In this document: positions 20,364-29,276 of the stretch, piece after piece
How positions within the stretch are numbered: the first letter of the stretch is position 1
Layout of the letters: every line of letters starts with the position of its first letter
NCBI RefSeq assembly: GCF_947504215.1
Contig: NZ_CANNGO010000011.1
Span: forward strand, 1 to 64,000
DNA length: 64,000 bases
Source of the DNA: an uncultured Ruegeria sp.
GTDB taxonomy: Bacteria > Pseudomonadota > Alphaproteobacteria > Rhodobacterales > Rhodobacteraceae
Direction of reading: 5' to 3'
The notes under the pieces: generated by a model
Database searches by the model: none
What the model was told of the DNA's origin: nothing
Seen by the model: the letters and a program-made list of their open reading frames with translations, nothing else
Made by a program: the position numbers and the translations under genes

Positions 20364-23300
20364 GCCGCCTGCCTTACTTCATGGCCGCGCAGCACGTGGG
20401 CCTTGCCGGCGAATTCCGGATCAGCCTGGGTCTGTTGGTTCATGAATTCCTGTGCCCTTGCCTGACTGAGGAACACGACCTCACCTACGTCTTCAAGCGG
20501 TGTGTTGTCGGCCAGATTGGCCACCACATAGGCATTGGGCGAAACCGCGATCTTTTCATCCAGCAGATGCTTGCGCGTCTTGGAACGGATCGACATCGGT
20601 GCCTGCGCCACCGCATTGCCGCCAAGGAAATGAGTGAACAGACCCGCAATCAGTGTGACAATCCCCATCAGGAACGGACGGAACGCTTTGTCGATTATGA
20701 TCGTCTCATAGCGCACGACGCGTTTGGTCATCAGGCTGGTCTTGCTCTGATTGCCGGTAACCGACAATTCGACACCAGCCTCTTCCATCTCGAAATCTGA
20801 CGATTTCAGCTTTTGATCATCGCTTAGATCTTGGAATTGCCCGATGGCAAAGCTCTCGTCGATCCGGCCACGCCGTTCGATCCCTATCGTGGCGGTCTCA
20901 ATGCTGAACCTGTTGGCATCGTTAGGGCGCTGATTACCGATCTTGTCCAGCGTCAGCCCCAGCGGCACCGCGCGCTGTGTGATCGATAGGCTGCCAACCG
21001 GGTGCAGCACCAGTTCGGTCTGCGCATCGACCGTGCGCAGCGAAACCAGCAGCGCATTGGCATTTTCCAGCTTGGCGGTCCAATTCTCCACTTTCTCGAA
21101 TTCGGCCGCCAGGATCGGCATCATCGAGATCGGCGGCAACTTGGTGTCCTCCTTGTCGCCCCAGGTCTTCGAGAAATCCACATCCACATCCCAGAACAAG
21201 ACCGAAATGCTGCCCGTGCCCTCGATGTGCCAGGGTGATGTCCCTTCAAGCGAGCCGCGGAAGCGGACTGAAAACAACCCAGCGCCAAATAGCTTTACCG
21301 ACAGCGAGGCAGAGATGGTAATGTTGAAATAGAAGGGCGAGAACTGGAACAGCGCATCAAAGGCGATATGCCCTTCGATGCTGGCAATCTTGATGCCGAA
21401 ATACAGCGTGGCGCGGGCACCAAACTGCACCGTGTTGGAGGTGACCGCGAAGTAAGCCGTCACAATTACCTTGGCCACCGGTGTGTTCAGCACGTTGATG
21501 GCGATCCGGGGAATATCCTGAAACGGTAGCGCCGGTGGGTTGTAGATCGGGTGGAAACCGCCCACTGAGACCACGAAATTGCTGTCGTCTCCGAAGGCCG
21601 CCAGAACTCCCATGCCACCTTCCAGCGTCATGTAAATCACGCGGCTGTCATAGAGCGCCGCAAAGAACCAACCGCGTTTTTTGTCAAACTCGATGGCGCC
21701 CATGAAGGCGACGTTGATGATGATCAGCGGCACGCGTTCGTCCGGGATCGCCACCGTCAGCTTGCCAACAATCGCCACATTGCCTGGAATCTCGATCAGG
21801 ATCCCAAGGGACAGGCTGATCAGCGTCGGCGTGCCCCAACCGAACTTGGCCATGGGCCCGATCAGGAACACGTCCTCTTCAATCGGGAAGAAGGTGCGCA
21901 GATCGGAAATGATCCGCGGTGCATTGGCTATGACATCCTGTGGGAACAGGATGGTGTCGATGCTACCAGATCTGGCCCCAGCCACCAGAGCATCCAGATC
22001 CATCGACCGGTTCAGCCCGACAAGCCCGCCAACCCCGAGAAGGGTAAACCCAAAGCCCAACTGAATGCCCGGATTGAACTCGACCGAAATGATCGCCAAA
22101 AATGCGAACCCGTCCGATCCGTCGGGCATCTTGGTGTTGATAATACCGATTGCCGTAACCTCGACGATCTCGAGAATGGCCAGTTGCAGCACGCCGGAAT
22201 ATTCACCCCGGTCAGGATCGATGCGCAGATACCCGCCACCGCGAACCGCACCTGCGTCGATGGAAACGCCTACACCCACAGGCGGCTTGAAGCCGACACC
22301 AAAGTCCAGCGGACCAAGATTGCCCTGCCCGTTCTCGGCAATCTCGAAATCGGCGGTCATGCCGATCTGTTCGACCACCATCTGCAGCGGACCAAGATTA
22401 CCCTGTATGTCCGTCGCGATTCCAATCGGGAACGAACCGTTGTCGATCCCGACGCTCAGCGTCAGCGCTCCGATCTTCACAACGCCCAGATCCACATGCA
22501 GCGGCACCTGAACTTCCAGTGTTGCGCTGCCGTGAAAGAACAAACCCTTTTCTGAGGAGAAGCCCATGCCGATATCGAAATCGGATTCCAGCTCGATCCC
22601 CGACAGAAGTGTGGAAATGAATCCATCGCCTTCGCTGAAATCAATGACGACGCGGCCGCCCTGCACCTCGCCCGAGACAATAACCTCGCCATCTGCACCC
22701 GCGGCTGAGGCCTGCATCAGCGCCTCAAGCCGAGCCTCGAACTGTCGCGCTTCGACCCGACTGGCATCCGCTTGCCCAATAATTGTGAAGGGCTGGCCAT
22801 CTGCCGAGCCTGCCGTAAAGACCAGCGCCGCCTTGCCCGCCGCCGACCCTGCCGGCGGCGTAAATGTCACATTGCCCGTCGGGCTGATTGTGGCGCTGAA
22901 ATCCGGCACGATTTCCGAGGTCAACTCTAGCGCGACCGACCAGCCATCACCGTCGAATGTCGGTGTCCCATCAAAGCCAATTGTGTCATTGAAGCGAATC
23001 TCCAACCCCGGAGGAGTCATCGACGTGTCAGCCGAAATCTCGGCCACAACCGCATCCAGAACCGGCGGGTTCACCCCTGTATCAACGATGGCAGGCAACC
23101 CATTGCGCGTCAGTTGCCGCCGTAGGATCGGCAACAGCACAGATCCGTCAAAGCCCGGTGTACCCCAGCCGTACTTGTCTGCCATGGCCTGAGCCGGATT
23201 GGTCAGCACATCGCCCAACCGTTCGAGCGCGATCCGGCGATGCAACACCTGTTGTCCGCCCACGGTGACGGGTTCCAAATCGAACAGGCCGAGCAGTTCC

Positions 23301-23749
23301 AGCGCCTCGGCACCTCCGGGGCTATTTTCGGCATAACGGATGATCAGAACATCCAGCAGTCGACGCGGCAATTCCGCCAGTTCGGCATTGCTGGCCCCCG
23401 GATGAGGTCCCAGAGCCTGCAGCGCTGTGGCAAAGTCGTCAGCGTTTTCGATGAAGGATTTGACGTCTTGACCCAGTTGGATGGCCGTGGACAGGATCGC
23501 GCCGAAATCTTCGGCCTCGATATGCTCGATCAGGGTTTCCAACCGCGGCAACAGCACGGCGGCATCCTGAGCCAGTGCCGCGCCCGCGGATTGCAGTGCG
23601 CCTTCGGTTTCGACACCGGCGCGCGGCTCATACCCCATTTCGGCCAGCAGTTCGACAACCTGCCCTTCGCTCAGCCGTTCGCGCACCGGCTGAATGATCC
23701 GCGCCAACCAACTGGCCAGGGCTTCGATGGTGCCGGTGTCATCAGCCAT
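20360..23749 (-). CDS. DUF6603-like large protein (1129 residues)
   Basis: A long protein dominated by alternating hydrophobic/glycine-rich strands typical of beta-rich proteins: GVGVSIDAGAVRGGGYLRID, QLGFGFTLLGVGGLVGLNRS, PMAKFGWGTPTLISLSLGI. From memory this matches proteins annotated with DUF6603, a family of unknown function; no search was run. Residues 1-180 are helical and acidic. A hydrophobic segment near residues 1025-1045 (FLMGIVTLIAGLFTHFLGG) may span a membrane. It overlaps the upstream peptidase gene by 8 bases and the downstream 1100-residue gene by 4. The repetitive strands could form an extended amphipathic groove or fibre, unproven. Confidence 0.7.
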   Translation of the reverse strand: MADDTGTIEALASWLARIIQPVRERLSEGQVVELLAEMGYEPRAGVETEGALQSAGAALAQDAAVLLPRLETLIEHIEAEDFGAILSTAIQLGQDVKSFIENADDFATALQALGPHPGASNAELAELPRRLLDVLIIRYAENSPGGAEALELLGLFDLEPVTVGGQQVLHRRIALERLGDVLTNPAQAMADKYGWGTPGFDGSVLLPILRRQLTRNGLPAIVDTGVNPPVLDAVVAEISADTSMTPPGLEIRFNDTIGFDGTPTFDGDGWSVALELTSEIVPDFSATISPTGNVTFTPPAGSAAGKAALVFTAGSADGQPFTIIGQADASRVEARQFEARLEALMQASAAGADGEVIVSGEVQGGRVVIDFSEGDGFISTLLSGIELESDFDIGMGFSSEKGLFFHGSATLEVQVPLHVDLGVVKIGALTLSVGIDNGSFPIGIATDIQGNLGPLQMVVEQIGMTADFEIAENGQGNLGPLDFGVGFKPPVGVGVSIDAGAVRGGGYLRIDPDRGEYSGVLQLAILEIVEVTAIGIINTKMPDGSDGFAFLAIISVEFNPGIQLGFGFTLLGVGGLVGLNRSMDLDALVAGARSGSIDTILFPQDVIANAPRIISDLRTFFPIEEDVFLIGPMAKFGWGTPTLISLSLGILIEIPGNVAIVGKLTVAIPDERVPLIIINVAFMGAIEFDKKRGWFFAALYDSRVIYMTLEGGMGVLAAFGDDSNFVVSVGGFHPIYNPPALPFQDIPRIAINVLNTPVAKVIVTAYFAVTSNTVQFGARATLYFGIKIASIEGHIAFDALFQFSPFYFNITISASLSVKLFGAGLFSVRFRGSLEGTSPWHIEGTGSISVLFWDVDVDFSKTWGDKEDTKLPPISMMPILAAEFEKVENWTAKLENANALLVSLRTVDAQTELVLHPVGSLSITQRAVPLGLTLDKIGNQRPNDANRFSIETATIGIERRGRIDESFAIGQFQDLSDDQKLKSSDFEMEEAGVELSVTGNQSKTSLMTKRVVRYETIIIDKAFRPFLMGIVTLIAGLFTHFLGGNAVAQAPMSIRSKTRKHLLDEKIAVSPNAYVVANLADNTPLEDVGEVVFLSQARAQEFMNQQTQADPEFAGKAHVLRGHEVRQAA

Positions 23750-25304
23750 CCTGCGTCTCCAGTTTCTGGGCCTCGGGTGCGTGTTTCGTCAGCAGACGCA
23801 CCCCTTGCGCGGCCGTTGTGACCCGGCCGATCATCGCTTCAAGCTGATCCCCAAAGTTATCCAAATCAGCACGCAACTCAGGGCTGCCTTCGCGCCACAA
23901 CGCCATGCGCATGGCTTTGGCCAGCATCAGTGCATCGACCCCGTCCACCTGTTGGGGCAGAGTGTATTCCGGTTTCTGTGCGCTGCGCACCAGCGCGGCA
24001 AGCCAAGCTGGCCCCGCCCCGCGTTGCCAGGCCAATGTGACCCCGCGCTTGCGGTTTACATGTTTCAATACTTCGTATTGGTGCCGCTCAAAAATCTCTC
24101 GCCAGGCGCGGCCTTGGGGCGTTGCACTCAGCATCCGGTCCAGCGCTTCGGCCACCTGATCCACGCCCGCGCGGGCGAATGTGACATCACCAATGGCGAC
24201 CTCTCCGGCACTGGTGTCGATGTCATGATCCAACGCTGCAATCGGCGCCCCGGGCGCAGCCCCCAGCCCAGCGCGGGTTCCCGGAACGGTGATCTGCAGC
24301 GCCGTCTCGACATCCTCGATATGACAGGCAAAGCCGAAATGCCGGTTATTGGCTGGATCGTTGAAGCCCAGGCAATACAGGCCCACAATCTCTCCGGCTT
24401 CATTTACCACTGCCGATCCGCTGTCACCGCTTGTTCCAAACGGGATGGTGTCATCAAAATCACCCGCAGCCGCGTCCCAGGTCACGATCATGATCAGATT
24501 GGTAAAGTTGAAACTATCCCCGGCAGGCAGATCAAAATCAGAGTAGTCCACGGCGCCTGTGACGTCTTTACTGGCATTCACGATGCGACCCAGAGTCCTG
24601 TCCGTGGATCGACCCGTCTTGGTCACAAGATCATTGACCTGCGCCCGGCGGATCCCCGTCATCTGGACAGAGTTATCAGTGCCGCCAGTTTCCGTGTTAC
24701 GGGTCCTGTTCTCGTGCTTGATCGGACTTTTGCAGCAGCAACTGGAGCCTTCTTCGTCCAACAAGGCAATCGCGCAATCGACCGCGCCGCCGATGCTGCC
24801 ATCCACAACCTCGCCAACCCGGGTGTCACTGCCCCTTGGTGGTTGCAATGCCTCGTGCGGCTCTCCGGTGATGTCCAGCAGATCCCGGTCTCGGTATAAC
24901 ACGTGGTAGTTGCTCACCAATACCGGTTTGCTATCGCTGTTGCGCCTTGCGAAAAAGCCTAGGGTGCCCGCGTGATCGGGGCTGGTACTCAGGGACACGC
25001 CGGACAGCAGCGGACGCACACGCGTGCTGTCTTCCGGCAAAGGTGGCCCGTCGCTTGGGCGCAGAAAGGCCGGGTTCAGTTCCTCATCCACGTCCGTGCG
25101 CAGATTGCCCACAAGCCTCGGCACCACCGCGCCCTTTGGCAACTCGGCTTCGCTGCGTTTCTTGTCCACATAGACGACCACGGCGAGCTCTTGCGTCAAA
25201 CGCCCGTTCACGCGCCTCAATCCCAAGCCCACATCCGTCACATTCGGCAAGGCACGCAGCATTTTCAGAGCGGGCTTGGCAATCAGATCTTTTGCGTATG
25301 TCAT
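23742..25304 (-). CDS. Trypsin-like serine peptidase with CCC cluster (520 residues)
   Basis: A chymotrypsin-fold peptidase. The catalytic triad is visible as His134 (LVSNYHVL), Asp176 (GGAVDCAIALLD) and Ser295 (GTSGDSGSAVV). Residues 1-75 form a small domain (ALPNVTDVGLGLRRVNG) shared with its upstream paralogue, and a helical C-terminal domain (VTLAWQRGAGPAWLAALVRS) is shared as well. An insertion between Asp and Ser contains three consecutive cysteines (189-191, SSCCCKSP). No signal peptide is evident. GAGGGAAAGGGG precedes the ATG. It lies 18 bases after its paralogue, which suggests tandem duplication. Likely processes or quality-controls the operon's large proteins; inferred from context only. 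Confidence 0.85.
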   Translation of the reverse strand: MTYAKDLIAKPALKMLRALPNVTDVGLGLRRVNGRLTQELAVVVYVDKKRSEAELPKGAVVPRLVGNLRTDVDEELNPAFLRPSDGPPLPEDSTRVRPLLSGVSLSTSPDHAGTLGFFARRNSDSKPVLVSNYHVLYRDRDLLDITGEPHEALQPPRGSDTRVGEVVDGSIGGAVDCAIALLDEEGSSCCCKSPIKHENRTRNTETGGTDNSVQMTGIRRAQVNDLVTKTGRSTDRTLGRIVNASKDVTGAVDYSDFDLPAGDSFNFTNLIMIVTWDAAAGDFDDTIPFGTSGDSGSAVVNEAGEIVGLYCLGFNDPANNRHFGFACHIEDVETALQITVPGTRAGLGAAPGAPIAALDHDIDTSAGEVAIGDVTFARAGVDQVAEALDRMLSATPQGRAWREIFERHQYEVLKHVNRKRGVTLAWQRGAGPAWLAALVRSAQKPEYTLPQQVDGVDALMLAKAMRMALWREGSPELRADLDNFGDQLEAMIGRVTTAAQGVRLLTKHAPEAQKLETQDG

Positions 25305-25322
25305 CTTGCCCCTTTCCCTCGT

Positions 25323-26717
25323 CTAGCCTGCGTTTCGGGCCGCGGCCTCTTGGGTCGCCTTGATGTTGTGGTAAGCCAGCCAAAGTTCATCGGCTGTCCG
25401 ACAACCCTGCAATATCGGGATCCAACCGATACCCTCGGCCCGGATATCCGCCTTGAGTGCTTCACTGCCGTGCTGTTCCAGCGCCGTGGCCATCGACAGA
25501 AGCAATTGTGTGAAACTGACCCCATCCACGTCGTCTGGCACCCGATAGCTTGTGACCCGAGTGGTACGCTCGAACGCGGCCGCAAAAGCGGGCCCTTGCC
25601 CTCTCTGCCACCTCAGACCAACCTCGCGATTGGTCTGGATCAGGTTCCACACTTCATTCCAATGCTGTGCGACCTTGCGACCCAGAAGATCTTGGCTGTC
25701 GGTTTCGGCCCACAGCATGGCCTCCCAATCCCGTCTCCGGATGACCCCGTCCGATCCGGGCTGCGGCAGCATCGCCACGGCGGGCATCGCCGCTGCGGTG
25801 GTGCTTTGCGCGAAGACAGTGATATCCAGCGCGGCTTCGACATCGGCGATCGGGTTGGCTACACCGGCATTGCCATTCTGCCCCCAGATCAGTCCGATAA
25901 CATTATTGTCCTCATCCAGCAGCGCCGAGCCTGAATCGCCCCCTTCCACGAAATTTGGATGCGCTGCATCCGGCGTAACGAAAATCTGATCGGTGAAGCT
26001 GAGGCCGGAGTCCGAACTGGTCGTTGCAAAATTGACCATCGATACCGTCCCAGTCGTCAATTCGGTCGTGCGTCCACGCTTTCGAACCGCGTCCCCAACA
26101 ACGGCGAGGCCCGTGCCGGCAATTCCTCCGATCTCGACGACTTCTTGCAAATGCTGGATATCCGCATCAATCGACGCGATTGCGCAATCGACTGTGCCAC
26201 CGATGGACCCGGCCAACACCGCCCCGACCTTGCCAGCCCGGCAACAGCAGCAGCAGCTGAAATCTGGCTGGGCTATTTCAATCCCGGTCGCCGTCGCGCT
26301 TTTTCCTGCAAACATCACGTGATGATTACTCAGAGCTACCGTCGCGCCACCCGAATTCTGTGTCGCCAGGCAGCCCAGCGTACCGACGGAACCGGTTCCG
26401 TTGCCGATCTGAATACCTCCCCGGATGGGACGATATCGCGAGGTGTCGGACATTGCCTTTGTTGGCGTCCACACGAAGACATCAGTCTCGATTCCATCAA
26501 TCTCGGAAGGGATCATCTCTTCCGGCGATAATTCGCTTATCGGGCGCTTTTCCTCGACCCCAATGCGCAGCACGATGTCGTCGGTCATCTTGCCATCGGT
26601 GACTTTCAACCCGACCGCCACCGTCTTGACACCTGGAATTTCCAGCAGTCGACCTTCGACGCTTTTTAGAAGAGTTTGCACCTGAACTTGGCGCTTTTTT
26701 CGGGCGTCCCTATCCAT
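25323..26717 (-). CDS. Trypsin-like serine peptidase with CCCCC cluster (464 residues)
   Basis: Paralogue of the next gene downstream. Catalytic triad: His133 (VALSNHHVMFAG), Asp177 (GGTVDCAIASID) and Ser262 (VEGGDSGSALLDE). Five cysteines in a row occupy residues 155-159 (DFSCCCCCRAGKVG) between His and Asp, at a different place from the cluster of its paralogue. The N-terminal domain (IPGVKTVAVGLKVTDG) and C-terminal helical domain (VGLRWQRGQGPAFAAAFERT) match those of the paralogue. No signal peptide; basic N-terminus (MDRDARKKRQ). It overlaps the small membrane-protein gene upstream by 8 bases. The cysteine run could bind metal or be acylated; nothing in the sequence decides this. Confidence 0.85.
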   Translation of the reverse strand: MDRDARKKRQVQVQTLLKSVEGRLLEIPGVKTVAVGLKVTDGKMTDDIVLRIGVEEKRPISELSPEEMIPSEIDGIETDVFVWTPTKAMSDTSRYRPIRGGIQIGNGTGSVGTLGCLATQNSGGATVALSNHHVMFAGKSATATGIEIAQPDFSCCCCCRAGKVGAVLAGSIGGTVDCAIASIDADIQHLQEVVEIGGIAGTGLAVVGDAVRKRGRTTELTTGTVSMVNFATTSSDSGLSFTDQIFVTPDAAHPNFVEGGDSGSALLDEDNNVIGLIWGQNGNAGVANPIADVEAALDITVFAQSTTAAAMPAVAMLPQPGSDGVIRRRDWEAMLWAETDSQDLLGRKVAQHWNEVWNLIQTNREVGLRWQRGQGPAFAAAFERTTRVTSYRVPDDVDGVSFTQLLLSMATALEQHGSEALKADIRAEGIGWIPILQGCRTADELWLAYHNIKATQEAAARNAG

Positions 26718-26967
26718 TCAGATACCTTGCCACGACGAAAATAAAGGCCGCAAAAAGAGAAAATAATACCCACGATTGTAAGTCCGACCGCGATTCCATA
26801 CAACACAAGCGTGCAGTTTCACGACGTCCTAACAAGCCAGCAACGACAATGTTCTTCACCCGGATGTTGCAGACAAATGGATTGCCGAGGAAGATTGTGA
26901 TCAACAAGAGCGGTGCCAACACCGCAGGCATAAAGGCTATCAACTGAGTGCCAAGAGCCTTCAGCAA
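26710..26967 (-). CDS. Small two-helix membrane protein
   Basis: An 85-residue protein with hydrophobic segments at about residues 8-30 (LIAFMPAVLAPLLLITIFLG) and 65-83 (WVLFSLFAAFIFVVARYL), separated by a short basic loop with a Cys pair. It would insert as a hairpin. The longest frame starts with TTG at 26967; an internal ATG at residue 13 is an alternative start. Its 3' end overlaps the 464-residue peptidase gene by 8 bases, so it belongs to the operon. Confidence 0.6.
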   Translation of the reverse strand: MLKALGTQLIAFMPAVLAPLLLITIFLGNPFVCNIRVKNIVVAGLLGRRETARLCCMESRSDLQSWVLFSLFAAFIFVVARYLNG

Positions 26968-27005
26968 CCTACTCTGTCACTCAGCGATCCCGGGAAGCGT
27001 GTAAC

Positions 27006-27239
27006 TTATTTCAAGAAGTCTTTTTGCAAAGCGGGGGGAACCGTTTGAGTGTCTCGTTTGTCGGTTTGTTGCTCTTCAAACCCCAATGCAGTCTCAGGCT
27101 TACCCGCTCTTTCGAGCTGCGTCGGATTGGCGAATGACAGCGTGAATATGGCAACCAAGATCGCTGCACCTGCTATGAACAACAGGTTTTCTGCAAGCCG
27201 TTGGATTTCTGCTTTGGTGGGCATGATTTTCGAGGTCAT
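27006..27239 (-). CDS. Small single-pass membrane protein, probable first gene of large-protein operon
   Basis: A 77-residue protein with one transmembrane segment at about residues 18-36 (NLLFIAGAAILVAIFTLSFA) and a polar C-terminal tail (GFEEQQTDKRDTQTVPP). The ATG at 27239 is chosen because AGGATTAAAACT immediately precedes it; upstream in-frame starts lack a site and read unlike protein. A 38-base gap separates it from the next small membrane gene. The operon promoter should lie between 27240 and 27476. Confidence 0.6.
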   Translation of the reverse strand: MTSKIMPTKAEIQRLAENLLFIAGAAILVAIFTLSFANPTQLERAGKPETALGFEEQQTDKRDTQTVPPALQKDFLK

Positions 27240-27476
27240 AGTTTTAATCCTGTTTGATACAGTCAATACGATGGACCGACACAACTCGCAGGGCAGGAAA
27301 GACTCCTTGGGATCACGCATCGGAACACGGTGAGTCCGCTTTCGGGAATAAGGCGTTCCCACTTCGTTGGTGTTCTGCCAAACCCGTCAGGAATCGGCCC
27401 AACAGACGCGCCGCGGAGACTTTTTCCAACTGGAACCGATGGGCGTGATACCGCCGGACGGCGGCGAGTAGCGTCA

Positions 27477-27773
27477 CTAGCTATGAATTTTCTTTGTGCT
27501 ACTGTTCATCGCAATATATGGGACGCGGTACCCCGCAAAGTCAGCAATGTTCGGCAGTTCGCGGGGATTGTGACCAAGCGCGCGGACCAGCTCTGAACGT
27601 GTAACGCCCGCATCCTTCAACATGCGTTCATCTCCCGCAAGCAGCCGCTCAATCTCTTTTTTTCTTGCCTTTTTGATACGTCTTGCATGTACCCAAGATC
27701 TAACTCTTGTTGCCCATCCTCTGATTGGATCGCTCACTTGAGTAGCGCTCACACAGTCATTTTCATAAGCCAT
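27477..27773 (-). CDS. DUF1127-like small protein
   Basis: A 98-residue basic protein with the DUF1127/YjiS-type core (RIKKARKKEIERLLAGDERM followed by LKDAGVTRSELVRAL). Proteins with this domain in alphaproteobacteria have been connected with RNA binding and phosphate or carbon metabolism; the role here is not known. The ATG at 27773 has GGAG 8 bases upstream, better than the GTG at 27782. It is divergent from the LysR gene at 27897, an arrangement common in roseobacters. Confidence 0.75.
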   Translation of the reverse strand: MAYENDCVSATQVSDPIRGWATRVRSWVHARRIKKARKKEIERLLAGDERMLKDAGVTRSELVRALGHNPRELPNIADFAGYRVPYIAMNSSTKKIHS

Positions 27774-27896
27774 CTCGAACACTCCATGTCTGAGTCTTCA
27801 GACAATATGGGACTAGACAAGCCATTAATGAAACGAGTAATGCTAATACTAGACATTCATAGAGATTATGTCTTTACCGTATTCAGGGGAGCCGCC

Positions 27897-28772
27897 ATGA
27901 ATCCAAATTTAGAGAGTGATCTTTTGCGCACTCTTACCGCCATCGCTGAAACCGGGAACTTCACGCGCGCGGCAGAGGCCGTTGGCCGAACTCAATCGGC
28001 GGTGAGTGTTCAGATGAAGAAGCTGGAAGACATAGTTGGTGAGCGCCTGTTCGAGCGTGGCCCACGGGGTGTCACGCTTACACCTCCGGGAGAACAGCTT
28101 GTAACGGATGCAAGACGTATACTCTCTCTTCTCGATCAGGCAGCTGTTTCACTGCATTCTGATCCCCTTGATGGGTTCGTCAGGATTGGCATTCCGGAAG
28201 AATATGGCGGGACAGTATTGCCCCATGTCCTGTCACGATTTTCAAAGAAGCATCCGCTAGTCGAAGTAACCGTTCGCTGCGCAGCGTCATCGGAATTGAA
28301 GGCGGAACTGGACAAGGGTGAACTTGATCTCGTCGTCGTCCATGAGGAAGCAGGCAGAATTGGCGGTGAGGTTCTTCTGAACGATCCGGTGGTTTGGGTT
28401 ACATCGGACAAGCACTTTCAGCACGAATGTGTTCCGATGCCTGTTGCTTTGTGTGATCGGGGATGCTGGTGGAGGGAATGGGCAATTGCGAGCCTCGATC
28501 AGCGTCAAAAGGACTATCGGATAGCCTATGTAAGCGGGAGCACGTTTGGCTTACAAGCCGCAGTCTCATCCGGCATTGCCGTGGCGGTTCTGGCGCAAAG
28601 CCAAGTCCCGCCTGATTGCCGCGTGCTGACACCGGAAGAGGGATTCCAATATCTTCATGGGACAAATATGGTTCTCCGGCAGAGAGTTCAGAGCAAATGC
28701 AGCACAAAAACAGGGATGGCACAGGCAATTCGTGAGGCTTTTCAGAAACCTGAGCTTGCAGATGCCGTTTGA
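27897..28772 (+). CDS. LysR-family transcriptional regulator
   Basis: A 291-residue regulator. The HTH is at residues 5-62 (LLRTLTAIAETGNFTRAAEA, VGRTQSAVSVQMKKLED, LFERGPRGVTLTPPG), followed by a substrate-binding domain (DGFVRIGIPEEYGGTVLPHV). The start is placed at ATG 27897, where the family alignment begins; the frame extends 70 codons upstream but that part is not protein-like. It shares a 123-base intergenic region with the divergent DUF1127 gene, its most likely target together with itself. Confidence 0.85.
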   Translation: MNPNLESDLLRTLTAIAETGNFTRAAEAVGRTQSAVSVQMKKLEDIVGERLFERGPRGVTLTPPGEQLVTDARRILSLLDQAAVSLHSDPLDGFVRIGIPEEYGGTVLPHVLSRFSKKHPLVEVTVRCAASSELKAELDKGELDLVVVHEEAGRIGGEVLLNDPVVWVTSDKHFQHECVPMPVALCDRGCWWREWAIASLDQRQKDYRIAYVSGSTFGLQAAVSSGIAVAVLAQSQVPPDCRVLTPEEGFQYLHGTNMVLRQRVQSKCSTKTGMAQAIREAFQKPELADAV

Positions 28773-28940
28773 TTGCGGGGATGTTGACAAACTAAGTTGG
28801 CTTTGGCCATAACCCCAAAACACGCCCCGTGGGATGATTGGTGGCCATGCGGTGTTCGCCTCAGGCCAAATTCCGGCGGAGATACAACCACTTAACCAAC
28901 CCACTGGTCACAGTCTGTCGGAGTTTAGAGCCGTCTTGGC

Positions 28941-29179
28941 TCAGCTCATTGGAAAATCTAGCAGCTGCCCCATCCGCAATGCGTCGTCCGACGTTTTGAT
29001 TTCAACGCTGGTACCAATATCTCAGTCGCCACAACGCTGCCCATCTCTTGACCAGCGTAAGCGAGAATTGCCGCCATTCGCATTTCATCCCATGAACCGA
29101 GCAGCCAAGGCGTAATCAACCGGGCTAATGTCTCCTTAGCGATCTCGTGCTGATCCAGAAGACTCCATATCAGAGACAT
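28941..29179 (-). pseudogene. Small hypothetical gene with apparent frameshift
   Basis: From ATG 29179, preceded by AGGTGGA, the frame reads MSLIWSLLDQHEIAKETLAR then LAYAGQEMGSVVAT, which looks like a real helical protein. Shortly after, the same frame turns improbable (KRRTTHCGWGSC) and stops at 28958, while the neighbouring frame reads smoothly (IGTSVEIKTSDDALRMGQLL) to a stop at 28941. A single-base indel near 29025 explains both. It may be a decayed gene, a sequencing error or a natural frameshift. No family recognised. Confidence 0.4.
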
Positions 29180-29212
29180 GATATCCACCTGAGTGTTTTA
29201 AGAGTCCAATAT

Positions 29213-29240
29213 GGAATAAGTCGCCCTCTACATCGTTGTC
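29213..29240 (+). promoter_or_regulatory. Putative ECF promoter of the subtilase gene
   Basis: GGAATAA at 29213-29219 and CGTTGTC at 29234-29240 are separated by 14 bases. The same two elements with the same spacing precede the ECF sigma gene and the hydrolase operon. The GGAA-type -35 and CGTT-type -10 are characteristic of ECF sigma factors. The subtilase ATG is 36 bases further on. Confidence 0.65.
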
Positions 29241-29276
29241 TTTCCGAAACATGTATAATCGGAGTTGGAAGTCGAT

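Noticed and set aside
9473..27239. Prophage or contractile injection system
   Set aside because: No tail sheath, baseplate, portal, terminase or integrase proteins are recognisable among the large proteins.
27345..27371. Fourth ECF promoter (GGAATAA ... CGTTGGT)
   Set aside because: The spacer is 13 rather than 14 bases, the -10 differs, and no gene follows nearby on that strand.
28834..29115. Plus-strand 93-residue ORF
   Set aside because: It is antisense to the frameshifted small gene, which has the better ribosome-binding site and protein-like residues.
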